A DNA stretch of 33,391 nucleotides from Phycisphaerales bacterium. Lineage in GTDB: Bacteria > Planctomycetota > Phycisphaerae > Phycisphaerales > SM1A02. Below the pieces are notes generated by a model, which had not been told where the DNA came from, searched no databases, and worked only from the letters and a program-made list of their open reading frames with translations. The stretch spans positions 1 to 33,391 of the forward strand of contig JABDLI010000065.1 of NCBI GenBank assembly GCA_013003065.1. Reading direction: 5' to 3'. The position numbers and the translations under genes are program-made. Numbering within the stretch: position 1 is the first letter of the stretch; the number at the start of each line of letters is the position of its first letter. Positions 23,951 through 31,047 of this stretch are shown here, piece after piece.

Positions 23951-24468
23951 CCGGTCCTGGTGGTCCGGATCTTCGACCTCATCCCGACCCACCGCCGTTC
24001 CTGCTCGAGGCCGTTCCCCATCCGGCTCCCTGCACGCTGGCCGTGTCCATCCACGCGTCGCATCTGAGCGGCACCATCGCGCACGTCTCGAATACCGAGT
24101 ACGTCCGGTGGATCGACCGTGCGGCCGAGCTGCACGGGGACGCGGCCGGTTTGAGCCGCGCCGCGTTGCTCGAGAAGGGCGTGATGTGGTTCGTGGCCCG
24201 GCACGAGATCGACTACCGCGCCGAAGCGCACGCGGGGGACGAGCTGGTCGTCGCGACGTGGGTCGAACGCATCGCGCGGGTGAAGGCATGGCGGTCGACG
24301 CTCGTCGTGCGGCCATCGGATGAGACCGTCGTCTGCACCGCGAGCACGCTCTGGGTGCTGGTCGATCTCGCCCGACGCCGGCCGATTCGTATCCCGGCCA
24401 CGATGGTGGGAGCGCTCGATCCCCGGATGCGCCCCGGCACCACCAACCCGTGCGAGGTCACCACCTGA
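23947..24468 (+). CDS. acyl-CoA thioesterase, hotdog fold (4HBT/YbgC-like)
   Basis: This 173-residue hotdog-fold protein is of the 4-hydroxybenzoyl-CoA thioesterase/FadM type and would hydrolyse an acyl-CoA thioester. The segment HLSGTIAHVSNTEYVRWIDRAAE (39-61) matches the family's GHVNNxxYxRWxE core. FVARHEIDYRAEAHAGDELVV and the strand ending TASTLWVLVDL complete the sheet. The catalytic Asp that usually precedes GHVNN (DxxGH) appears as Ser-Gly here, so activity needs care. The N-terminal 25 residues are Pro-rich. The ATG overlaps the DUF971 stop, and its stop overlaps the glycosyltransferase start by one base (TGATG), so the three genes form an operon. Confidence 0.82.
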   Translation: MTGPGGPDLRPHPDPPPFLLEAVPHPAPCTLAVSIHASHLSGTIAHVSNTEYVRWIDRAAELHGDAAGLSRAALLEKGVMWFVARHEIDYRAEAHAGDELVVATWVERIARVKAWRSTLVVRPSDETVVCTASTLWVLVDLARRRPIRIPATMVGALDPRMRPGTTNPCEVTT

Positions 24469-25574
24469 TGCACGTCGCGCTCATCGTCGACGAGGAGCGA
24501 CTGGCCCATGAGCAGGCGACGCTCAACCGCATGTGCATCGGGTTGATCGGCGACGGCATCCAGATCACCCGCATCGTGCCCGAGACGCTTGGCACCGAGG
24601 CCCTCGGGGCCGGCGAGAAACGCGTCGCGCTCGCATCGCGGGTGGCAACCGAGATGACCGTGCTACCCTGGATGCGACGCGATCGCGCGCACCGCATCGC
24701 CGACCAGATGGACAAGGGCCCGCCCGACGTCATCTACGCAATCGGCGACCGGGCGTGGAAGCTCGGCGTCGACCTCGCCCGGTCGATCGATCGCCCGCTC
24801 GCCCTGGACGTCTGGTCCGCCGCGCAGCTTCGGCGGCTCCCGCGGGGCCGCGCCGCGGCCGCCGTCTACGGGTACATCGCCCCGACCCAGCCGATCCTCG
24901 ACGCGTTGCGTCGCCGAATCGACGAGAACCTGACGTACCTCGTCCCGATGGGCATCGCGATTCCCCCGAAACCACGGGCGATCCTCAGCGATCCGGACCG
25001 ATCGATCTCGCTGGCGATCCTCGGAGGCGGTCGCGACGTGCCGGCGTACCGGGCCCTGCTCGCCGGGTTGAGCCGGGTCGTCCGCACGACCTCGCAGATT
25101 CAGGCGTTTCTCGAGCTGTCCGGCCCGAACGAACACGAGATCTGGCGACACGCGAATCGACTCGAGCTGCTGCACAACGTCTCCGCGCTCACCGACGCGG
25201 CCCAGCACCGGAACCTCCTCACCTACTGCGACGTCGTCCTGCTGCCCGAGCAGTACGGCGAGCTCCGGTCGCTGATGCTCGACGCGATGGCGTTCGGAAT
25301 ACCCGTCCTTGCCAACGACGACGCGTTCCTGGACATGCTCATCGACGGTGACACCGCCGTGGTCGTCGATCCCGCCGACGCCGAGACCTGGGCGCGGAAA
25401 ATCAGTTGGGTCCTCGGCGACCCCGACGAGGCTCGCGCCCTGGGCCGGAGGGGTCGGGATTGGGTGGCCGGCCGGCACCGGTCGACCGACCAGATCAACC
25501 GACTGATCGAGGTTTTTCACCGCATCGGCCGGGGTGGCGCTATCCCGTTCGAGACGGGTGGGGGCAAAAACTGA
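24468..25574 (+). CDS. GT4-like glycosyltransferase
   Basis: This 368-residue protein has a two-domain GT-B architecture. The N-terminal domain begins MHVALIVDEERLAHEQATLNR and includes PPDVIYAIGD. The C-terminal domain carries the GT4-type donor-site region LLPEQYGELRSLMLDAMAFG, then IPVLANDDAFLDMLIDGDTA and VVDPADAETWA, and ends with a helical RGRDWVAGRH. The EX7E motif of classical GT4 enzymes is only partly kept. There are no membrane spans, so it is probably cytoplasmic or peripheral. Its ATG overlaps the thioesterase stop. A strong terminator lies 109 bp beyond its stop. The donor and acceptor sugars are unknown. Confidence 0.85.
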   Translation: MHVALIVDEERLAHEQATLNRMCIGLIGDGIQITRIVPETLGTEALGAGEKRVALASRVATEMTVLPWMRRDRAHRIADQMDKGPPDVIYAIGDRAWKLGVDLARSIDRPLALDVWSAAQLRRLPRGRAAAAVYGYIAPTQPILDALRRRIDENLTYLVPMGIAIPPKPRAILSDPDRSISLAILGGGRDVPAYRALLAGLSRVVRTTSQIQAFLELSGPNEHEIWRHANRLELLHNVSALTDAAQHRNLLTYCDVVLLPEQYGELRSLMLDAMAFGIPVLANDDAFLDMLIDGDTAVVVDPADAETWARKISWVLGDPDEARALGRRGRDWVAGRHRSTDQINRLIEVFHRIGRGGAIPFETGGGKN

Positions 25575-25961
25575 CCAAAAACTGCGGCGGCGTCCCCGGG
25601 AGATCCGACCCTAGTTTCGTCGCCGGCGTGGCATCGGTGCCCTCGGACCAACCGGCGAATGGCAAGATCTTTCTCCCCTCCGCCCCGTTGTTGCATTGTG
25701 CTTCAACGGGGTTTTTAACCGCCAAGACGCGTGGACCTTCAAGATCAAGCCTAAGTCCCTGGTAGGCAACACGTTCCCGGTATAGACCCGGAGCCGGTGT
25801 GTGCTCCCGGGCCCCAGCGAGTCGCCCGGCGGCGGCGATGTTGGTAGAGTGAAGGACGCGTTCTGGCTCCTCCACGCTCATTTCCACGCCGGACGCGACG
25901 AGGGCCCGACCCCATCGGGAACGGCGCTAAACGACTTATTCGGAATGGAAGGATCAGAGTC
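25575..25961. other. intergenic region with terminator and GC-rich hairpin
   Basis: This 387-bp gap holds the terminator at 25683-25716. After it, about 25784-25812 can fold as CCCGGAGC against GCTCCCGGG with one bulged base. TAGAGT at 25845-25850 is a possible -10 box for the downstream lipoprotein. Short frames through the region lack coding character. A small RNA or structured leader cannot be excluded. Confidence 0.4.
25683..25716 (+). terminator. intrinsic terminator after the glycosyltransferase operon
   Basis: CCCCGTTG (25683-25690) pairs with CAACGGGG (25704-25711) and is immediately followed by five T residues. It is a standard Rho-independent structure, 109 bp past the glycosyltransferase stop. 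Confidence 0.85.
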
Positions 25962-26183
25962 ATGATGCGGACCGTGATGACAATTCTCGCCGGCGTGATG
26001 CTGGCGGTCGTGATTGGCGGATGCGACAGCGGAACCCCCGAAGACGCCGAGATGACCCAACGACGTGAGCCCCCGGCCGAGAAGCGTCGGCCCCCGGGTG
26101 CTCTCGGTGACGCCGATCTCTCGGCGGAGCAAGGCGAAGGCGAGCCCCCGCCGGCGGGTGGCGAGGGTGGTGGCGGCGGATAA
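25962..26183 (+). CDS. small acidic lipoprotein, unknown function
   Basis: This 73-residue protein has a hydrophobic leader ending VVIGGC, a lipobox with Cys21 as the probable lipidated residue. The mature part is short, charged and low-complexity (PEDAEMTQRREPPAEKRRPP...) and ends in a Gly run. GGAAGGA lies eight bases upstream of the first ATG. The second ATG, three bases later, is equally possible. A strong terminator follows 31 bp after the stop, so it is a single-gene unit. No function is evident. Confidence 0.7.
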   Translation: MMRTVMTILAGVMLAVVIGGCDSGTPEDAEMTQRREPPAEKRRPPGALGDADLSAEQGEGEPPPAGGEGGGGG

Positions 26184-26214
26184 CGCACGCTTCCAGCCTG
26201 TGACGACAAAGTCG

Positions 26215-26245
26215 AAATCCGGTCCCCTGGGGGCCGGATTTTTTT
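26215..26245 (+). terminator. intrinsic terminator after the small lipoprotein gene
   Basis: AAATCCGG (26215-26222) pairs with CCGGATTT (26234-26241). The stem extends inward by TCCC/GGGG, including one G-U pair, to a three-base loop. A run of seven T (26239-26245) follows. It is the clearest Rho-independent terminator in the window. Confidence 0.9.
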
Positions 26246-26291
26246 GCGCTGTCGCCCCTCCACGACCGGATTCGAACCACGTCCGGAAACG

Positions 26292-26325
26292 AAAAACCGC
26301 CGAATGGAACAGTCCATGTCGGCGG
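26292..26325 (-). terminator. intrinsic terminator after the aminotransferase gene
   Basis: Read on the minus strand, CCGCCGA pairs with TCGGCGG, and inside it ATGGA pairs with TCCAT around a four-base loop with one bulge. The plus-strand A run at 26292-26296 becomes five T immediately after the stem. It lies 92 bp past the aminotransferase stop. Confidence 0.85.
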
Positions 26326-26416
26326 CGGGTGGATGGCTCTTCGCTGTTTCTACTATGACAATTCGGCGGCCGCGGCGTCAACTCAAAAACGCCATGTTGG
26401 GTCGAATTCGTCCCGC

Positions 26417-27580
26417 TCAGGCCCCGAGCAGATCCCGAAGCACGTCCAGACCCACCTCCAGCTTGGCCTCCGGCGCGGCGTAGCTGAGACGGACGTGCGT
26501 GTCCCGCTCGCTGAAGACGCCACCGGGAATGACCAAGACGTTCCGCTCGATCGCCCGCTCGACCAGCTCCGTGCCGCTGAGCCCCAAGTCGGGCGGCACT
26601 TCGAAGAACGCGTAGAAGGCACCGCCCGGATGCACCAGCGACGTCACGTCGGCGAGCGCGTCGACGACGAGGTCCCGCCGCCGCCGGTAGCGCTCCACGT
26701 GGTCGCTCATGTCCACAGCGTACGCATCGGCCACGCCGACCTGCGCCATCGACGGAGCGCACACGAACGTGTACTGCTGGAGCTTGGCCATCTGCTGGAT
26801 GATGGCCGCCGGTCCGGCGGCGAATCCCAGACGCCATCCCGTGCAGCCGTACGTCTTGCCGAATCCCCGGACGAGCAGCAGGTTGCGGCTGAATCGGGCG
26901 GGGCTCGGACAACGTCCGTCCTCGCGTGACTCCGGGTAGGTGAACTCGTCGTAGATCTCGTCGGACACCAGCAGGATGCCACGCTCTTCGCACAGCGTCG
27001 CGAGGGCGCGCAGATCCTCACCCGTCAGCACCACCCCGGAGGGATTGCCCGGGGAGTTGACGATGAGCATCTTGGTGCGTTCGGTGATGAGCGGAGCCAC
27101 CCGCTCCGCCGTGAGACGGAAGTCGGGGTAGGTGTCACACGAGATCACCCGCGCGCCGCTGATGCCGCCGAGCGCCGGGTAGATCACGAAGTACGGATCG
27201 GGGATGATCACCTCATCCCCGGGATTCAGGACCGCGAGGCACGCGAGCATGATCGCGCCGCTGGTACCGCTCGTGATCATCGCGCCGAGTTCGGGCGACG
27301 ACAGCGACCAGCCGACGTCCTCGGCCAGGCGACGGCCGACGGCCGCGAGCAGCTCGGGAGCGCCTTGCGTCAGGGTATACCCGTTGCGGTCCGCTCCGAT
27401 GGCGTCGACGGTGGCTCGCTTGATCGGCTCGGGCACCGGAAAGTCGGGCTGACCGATCGAGAGGTTGATGGGGTCGTCGAGCTTCGCCCCGAGCTCGAAC
27501 ACCCGGCGGATGCCCGACACGTCGATCGCGCGAGCCCGGTCACTGATGAGGGCCGAGAAGTCGAACGTCAGATCGGGCAT
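26417..27580 (-). CDS. class I/II aminotransferase (PLP-dependent)
   Basis: This 387-residue fold-type I aminotransferase is similar to aspartate/aromatic aminotransferases and transfers an amino group between amino and keto acids. Key motifs are INLSIGQPDFPVPEPI (38-53), YTLTQG, and NSPGNPSG with Asn179. VSDEIYDEF carries Asp207, which contacts the PLP pyridine nitrogen. The PLP-lysine motif GFGKTYGCTGWRLGF carries Lys242, and HVRLSYA near the C-terminus carries the substrate-binding Arg. I chose the ATG at 27580. A GTG at 27616 would overlap the upstream stop (GTGA) and add 12 residues. It follows the PVC small basic protein gene and ends at a good terminator. The substrate is not determined. 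Confidence 0.92.
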   Translation of the reverse strand: MPDLTFDFSALISDRARAIDVSGIRRVFELGAKLDDPINLSIGQPDFPVPEPIKRATVDAIGADRNGYTLTQGAPELLAAVGRRLAEDVGWSLSSPELGAMITSGTSGAIMLACLAVLNPGDEVIIPDPYFVIYPALGGISGARVISCDTYPDFRLTAERVAPLITERTKMLIVNSPGNPSGVVLTGEDLRALATLCEERGILLVSDEIYDEFTYPESREDGRCPSPARFSRNLLLVRGFGKTYGCTGWRLGFAAGPAAIIQQMAKLQQYTFVCAPSMAQVGVADAYAVDMSDHVERYRRRRDLVVDALADVTSLVHPGGAFYAFFEVPPDLGLSGTELVERAIERNVLVIPGGVFSERDTHVRLSYAAPEAKLEVGLDVLRDLLGA

Positions 27581-27612
27581 GGCAGGTTCGCGGACGCCGG
27601 GGCGCCGAACGG

Positions 27613-27837
27613 TCACTCGGTCGGCGTGGCGACGGCGTCGTCTTCCTCGGCCTTCTTCTTCTTCTTCTTGGTCACGACCTGTCGGTTGGCGACCTTGACG
27701 AGACCGAGGGGCGAGTCGCTGCCCGGGGTGAACCGCGACTCCTCCATGAGACGCTCGATACGCTCCGATCGCTTGAGCACGTTGCGGTGCTGGTTCAGGG
27801 CGGCGGGCTTGGTCTTGAGGCTGCGGTGGAGGCTCAT
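27613..27837 (-). CDS. PVC-superphylum small basic protein
   Basis: This 74-residue protein matches the small basic protein conserved across Planctomycetes, Verrucomicrobia and Chlamydiae (TIGR04137-type, from memory). The core MSLHRSLKTKPAALNQHRNV, followed by LKRSERIERLMEE and SPLGLVKVANRQ, is characteristic. Published work describes nucleic-acid binding and a possible link to ribosomes. The C-terminus carries a run of six lysines then an acidic tail, encoded by a CTT-rich tract near 27648-27670 on the plus strand. GGAGACGGAA lies upstream of the ATG. It is expected to be cytoplasmic and highly expressed. It is strong taxonomic evidence for a PVC host. Confidence 0.9.
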   Translation of the reverse strand: MSLHRSLKTKPAALNQHRNVLKRSERIERLMEESRFTPGSDSPLGLVKVANRQVVTKKKKKKAEEDDAVATPTE

Positions 27838-27910
27838 GGCTGGTTCCGTCTCCCCCGAGGGGGTCGTTCGTCGATGGAAGGCGTCGGTGGGACGAAAGAC
27901 GCCGGCGGGA

Positions 27911-28645
27911 TCAGGGGATCAGATACGCTTCGCTGAAGTCACGCTCCCCCGGGTGTTCGCGTCGCCACGCCTCGCCGACGGCGAGGACCCTCTGACGCAG
28001 ACGCCTGACCTCGATGTCCGACTCGTCACGAACCGGAACCCCGGGCAACGCGATCACTCGGTGGAATCGGTCATTATGCCGCGGCAAAACGCAGGCATCA
28101 AGTCCGTTGGCCAGGCAGAAGCGGGCCATCCGGAGGGCTCCCTCCTCCCGGGTCTCCGCCAGCACGTAGTAGTAGAGGCCCGCTTCGCGGGGGTCGCGGA
28201 GCAGTTCGTCCTCGGCGGATGCCTCGGCGTCGGGCGGCCGGGCCGCCGCCGGCTCCGCCGCGACCCCCGGACCCAGATCGGGCGCCGGGGTTGCGAGCAC
28301 GCGATGGGTCTCTCCGGGTCGGGTCTCGCCCTCGATCTCGAGCGGATCCTGAGCGGGCATGCCCGTCGGGGGAAGACCGGAGGCGAGGAAGCGTTCGTAC
28401 TCGGCCCGGGTGGACTCCTCGGCCCGCGTCGCCCCGAGCAGGTAGGAGCCGATCAGAAGCACCATGACCGCCGCCGACGACAGGAGGATGTACCCGACGG
28501 GCACCCGGACCACCCGTCCCCCGGAGAGCCATCGACTCGGCGCAGCCCCCTCCGCCACCGGCTCGGGCTCCGGCTCGTGACGCCCGCTGGCCTCCCGCCG
28601 CATGATCAACTCGTACAGCGGCGTCGAACTCGATCGTTTCGCCAT
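27911..28645 (-). CDS. membrane-anchored protein with SPOR-like C-terminal domain
   Basis: This 244-residue protein has a basic cytoplasmic start (MAKRSSSTPLYELIMRRE), one membrane span (about 49-71) and a Pro/Ala/Glu-rich linker. A C-terminal domain (about 165-235) follows, in which YYYVLAETREEGALRMARFC, then LDACVLPRHNDRFHRVIAL, resembles the beta-alpha-beta pattern of SPOR peptidoglycan-binding domains. The TPLYELI start recurs in planctomycete proteins of this layout. The ATG at 28645 lies 11 bp after the acpS stop, so it is probably co-transcribed. It may bind the cell wall or sense envelope state, which is inferred from the fold resemblance only. Confidence 0.7.
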   Translation of the reverse strand: MAKRSSSTPLYELIMRREASGRHEPEPEPVAEGAAPSRWLSGGRVVRVPVGYILLSSAAVMVLLIGSYLLGATRAEESTRAEYERFLASGLPPTGMPAQDPLEIEGETRPGETHRVLATPAPDLGPGVAAEPAAARPPDAEASAEDELLRDPREAGLYYYVLAETREEGALRMARFCLANGLDACVLPRHNDRFHRVIALPGVPVRDESDIEVRRLRQRVLAVGEAWRREHPGERDFSEAYLIP

Positions 28646-28656
28646 GCGTCCTGATG

Positions 28657-29103
28657 CTAGCAGCCTGCCCCCGACGTCGCGCGAAGAGGCTCCTCGCCCC
28701 AGGCGATGACGGATGCGAGCGCCAGGCCCGATCCGTGCGATTCGCCTCCCGGCCCCCGCACGTGCGAGAAGCTGACGTGCCACGCCACGACGCCCAGGCC
28801 GTCCGCGACCACCCGGCACCGGCCGCTCAACGCGACGACGGGTCCGCCCCGGGGGGTGTGCTCAAAGGCGATCTCCGTCCACCGCATGCCGCCCCGCAGC
28901 CCCGTGCCGAGCGCCTTCAGGACCGCCTCCTTTCCGGCGAAACGCGCGGCGTACCGTTCGGCCCGCCCGCGTCGAGCCGCTTCCGCGTACGACTGCTCGG
29001 CGGCGGTGAACACGCGATCGCGAAAACGCACCCCGTGCTCGTCGAGCATCCGCGCGACGCGATCGATCTCCGTCAGGTCGACACCGTGGCCCACGATCGG
29101 CAT
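28657..29103 (-). CDS. acpS: holo-[acyl-carrier-protein] synthase
   Basis: This 148-residue phosphopantetheinyl transferase attaches the 4'-phosphopantetheine arm of CoA to acyl-carrier protein, activating fatty-acid synthesis. The family motifs are clear: GHGVDLTEIDRV with metal-binding Asp9 and ARFAGKEAVLKALGTGL with Glu59. The late SFSHVRG replaces the usual SxSH. The C-terminal tail is longer than in E. coli AcpS. The ATG at 29103 has no Shine-Dalgarno, but TAGAAT lies seven bases upstream, suggesting a leaderless mRNA. It diverges from mogA across 62 bp, and the SPOR-like gene follows 11 bp after its stop. Confidence 0.92.
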   Translation of the reverse strand: MPIVGHGVDLTEIDRVARMLDEHGVRFRDRVFTAAEQSYAEAARRGRAERYAARFAGKEAVLKALGTGLRGGMRWTEIAFEHTPRGGPVVALSGRCRVVADGLGVVAWHVSFSHVRGPGGESHGSGLALASVIAWGEEPLRATSGAGC

Positions 29104-29110
29104 GGAGCGG

Positions 29111-29116
29111 ATTCTA
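29111..29116 (-). promoter_or_regulatory. candidate -10 box (TAGAAT) for leaderless acpS mRNA
   Basis: On the minus strand TAGAAT ends seven bases before the acpS ATG. No ribosome site lies between them. The box and spacing are identical to those upstream of DUF971. Confidence 0.45.
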
Positions 29117-29153
29117 CCGGACCGGCCATTGCAAGCCGGTTGCGAGCCCGTTG

Positions 29154-29159
29154 TACACT
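29154..29159 (+). promoter_or_regulatory. candidate -10 box (TACACT) for leaderless mogA mRNA
   Basis: TACACT fits TANNNT and ends six bases before the proposed GTG start of mogA at 29166. TTGCAA at 29129-29134 could be a -35 box with 19-bp spacing. No ribosome site is visible. Confidence 0.4.
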
Positions 29160-29165
29160 CCCGTC

Positions 29166-29708
29166 GTGACCGAGCCCCCCGCCGCCCACCGGGCGCACGC
29201 CGCCGACGATGACGCCAGCCGCTCGATCCCGTGCGCCGTGCTGACCGTGTCGGATACGCGGACCGACGAGACCGATGTCAGCGGAAACGCGATCGTCACT
29301 CGACTCGCCGCGGCCGGTCATCGTCTCGCCGATCGCCGGATCGTTCGCGATGAACCGGATGCGATTCGCACGACGATCGACGCCTGGCTCGATGATCCCG
29401 ACGTCGCCGTCGTCATCACGACCGGCGGCACGGGCCTGGGGCGGCGGGACGGGACGGTCGAGGTCGTTCGCGCGTTGCTCAGCGCCGAGCTGGAGGGCTT
29501 CGGCGAGCTGTTCCGAATGATCAGCTTCCAGGAGATCGGCTCGGCGGCGATGCTGAGCCGCGCGGTGGGCGGACTCGTCACCCGCGCGGGCGGGGGCGAC
29601 ACGTTTCTCTTCGCGTTGCCGGGTTCGCCGAACGCCGTCGCGACCGCGCTCGATCGCCTGCTCGTCCCCGAGCTCGGTCACCTCGTCTGGATGCGACGCA
29701 ACCCGTAA
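29166..29708 (+). CDS. mogA: molybdopterin adenylyltransferase (MogA/MoaB type)
   Basis: This 180-residue protein activates molybdopterin by adenylylation before molybdenum insertion in molybdenum-cofactor synthesis. Motifs are AVLTVSDTRTDETDVSGN (24-41), TTGGTGLGRRD (85-95), GFGELFRMISFQEIGSAAML (111-130) and LPGSPNAV (151-158), all typical of MogA/MoaB. I chose the GTG at 29166, six bases after TACACT. The longer frame starts with TTG inside that box. The first 20 residues are variable and Ala-rich. It ends 6 bp before the convergent TIM-barrel gene. MogA and MoaB share this fold, so the exact name is less sure than the family. Confidence 0.9.
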   Translation: MTEPPAAHRAHAADDDASRSIPCAVLTVSDTRTDETDVSGNAIVTRLAAAGHRLADRRIVRDEPDAIRTTIDAWLDDPDVAVVITTGGTGLGRRDGTVEVVRALLSAELEGFGELFRMISFQEIGSAAMLSRAVGGLVTRAGGGDTFLFALPGSPNAVATALDRLLVPELGHLVWMRRNP

Positions 29709-29714
29709 CGCGTG

Positions 29715-30491
29715 TCAGCCTGCCGCCCCCGGCGCTCCGGCGAGCCACGCACGGCGGCACGCGGGCAAGTCGGCCCACGGGTTGGTCCAACCGCGGGGAT
29801 CGATGACGAAGGGGCCGGCGAAGCTGGACGTCTCGAGCGCGACCCGGTACGCCAACAGATCCAGTTGTCCATCGGCGTGCCCGAGGGGCCCGCGTCCGCC
29901 CGTCGAGAGCAGGTCACACAGCCGCGCGACGCCGCACTTCTCGCCCCATCGCGTCACGGCGGCGATCGGGTCGGCCCCTTGCGCGAGCCAGGCCGGCGGA
30001 TCGATGCCGACGCCCGCCGGCGGCGGGCCCGGATCGGCGTCGACCCGAACCGCGTGATCGGCCAGCGTCACGCCCCGTCGCTCGGCCATTCCCGCCAGCG
30101 TGAGCGTCACCGACTCGGTTGCGTCACCGGCTGGAGGCAGGACTACGCTCACCGGCGGACGCCCCAGGTCGGCGGCCAGGTCGAGCGCCGCGTCGACGGA
30201 GGCCACCGCGCGATCGACGCGGCCCGGCTCCGCGAAATGCGCGGGCGGAATCCACAGATCGAGCCCGGCGACCGTCAAGCCGTGACGGGCGAGGGTCGCC
30301 GACAGATCCCGCCGCGCCGAGCGGTCGAGCTCACGCGGACGCAGCCCCGGCCGGGTCGCGTCGAGCTGCACGCCGCGAATCTCGAGATCGCGGAGACGGG
30401 CGAACGCGACGCGGGGGGACAGGGGCGTCGCCGGGAACGCCGCGGCGAGGCGTTCGCCCGCGTCGGACCCATCGCTGTTCGGGGCAGACAT
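29715..30491 (-). CDS. sugar-isomerase-like TIM-barrel protein
   Basis: This 258-residue protein resembles the xylose-isomerase-like/AP-endonuclease-2 TIM-barrel superfamily of sugar-phosphate isomerases and epimerases. Strands such as RDLEIRGVQLDAT, HGLTVAGLDLWIPP, VGIDPPAWL and FAGPFVIDPRGW follow the usual order. Several metal-ligand positions look eroded: the typical DPxH is DPPAW here, and the final Glu of vEP is Asp. Catalysis is therefore doubtful. The ATG at 30491 has no Shine-Dalgarno, and TAGCGT (30505-30500) ends eight bases before it. It is divergent from moaE and convergent with mogA. Its relation to cofactor synthesis is unproven. Confidence 0.7.
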   Translation of the reverse strand: MSAPNSDGSDAGERLAAAFPATPLSPRVAFARLRDLEIRGVQLDATRPGLRPRELDRSARRDLSATLARHGLTVAGLDLWIPPAHFAEPGRVDRAVASVDAALDLAADLGRPPVSVVLPPAGDATESVTLTLAGMAERRGVTLADHAVRVDADPGPPPAGVGIDPPAWLAQGADPIAAVTRWGEKCGVARLCDLLSTGGRGPLGHADGQLDLLAYRVALETSSFAGPFVIDPRGWTNPWADLPACRRAWLAGAPGAAG

Positions 30492-30588
30492 GACCGGCCA
30501 CGCTACTGCCGTTCCCACGACGCCGCCACCACCCGAGCCCGCGTAGGATGGCCGTGATCTTCCCGCCCGTTCTGATGTGGTGACAAAC

Positions 30589-31047
30589 ATGCCTTCGTCC
30601 CCGCCGCTCCTCGATGTCAAGCTGCTCGACCACCCGGTCACGACGCTGCCCTTCGACGAGCGTCCCGGGGCGGCGGGAGGTGAGTGCACGTTCCTCGGCC
30701 GCACCCGCTCGGAGGTGCATCCCGATCACGGGGCATTGCGTCAGCTTCACTACGAGGCCTACGAGCCGATGGCGGAGCGCTCCCTTCGCACGCTCGCGAA
30801 GACGGCCGCGACGGAGCATGGATGCGTCGCGATTCGGATCCACCATGCGCTTGGCCCCGTGCCGCTCGGAGCGGCGAGCGTGCTCGTCCAGACGCTGGCC
30901 CCCCACCGCGCCGAAGCGTTCGCCGCCTGCCGGTTCCTCATCGACGCGCTCAAGTCGGAGACACCGATCTGGAAACGCGAGGAGTGGAGCGACGGAACGA
31001 CCTGGTCATCCGGCATGCCGGTGACGCGCGGAGTGCCCGACTCATGA
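30589..31047 (+). CDS. moaE: molybdopterin synthase catalytic subunit
   Basis: This 152-residue large subunit of molybdopterin synthase uses sulfur from the MoaD thiocarboxylate to make the dithiolene of molybdopterin. GECTFLGRTRSE (31-42), LHYEAYEPMAERSL (53-66), HRAEAFAACRFLIDALK (106-122) and PIWKREEW (126-133) match the family. Lys122 and Lys129 correspond to the two catalytic lysines, and His106 and Arg107 also fit. The ATG at 30589 has only a weak GGTGA upstream. The stop overlaps the next gene (ATGA). No moaD-like small subunit is encoded in the window, so it must lie elsewhere. Confidence 0.93.
   Translation: MPSSPPLLDVKLLDHPVTTLPFDERPGAAGGECTFLGRTRSEVHPDHGALRQLHYEAYEPMAERSLRTLAKTAATEHGCVAIRIHHALGPVPLGAASVLVQTLAPHRAEAFAACRFLIDALKSETPIWKREEWSDGTTWSSGMPVTRGVPDS

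Noticed and set aside
25540-25887. A 115-codon minus-strand frame in the gap after the glycosyltransferase
   Set aside because: It crosses the terminator hairpin, has no ribosome site and no coding bias, and its product has no recognisable pattern.
26256-26330. A T-arm-like GGTTCGAATCC on the minus strand suggested a tRNA or tmRNA 3' end
   Set aside because: The flanking bases do not form a T stem of five pairs, no matching acceptor or anticodon arm is found, and the adjacent structure is better explained as the aminotransferase terminator.
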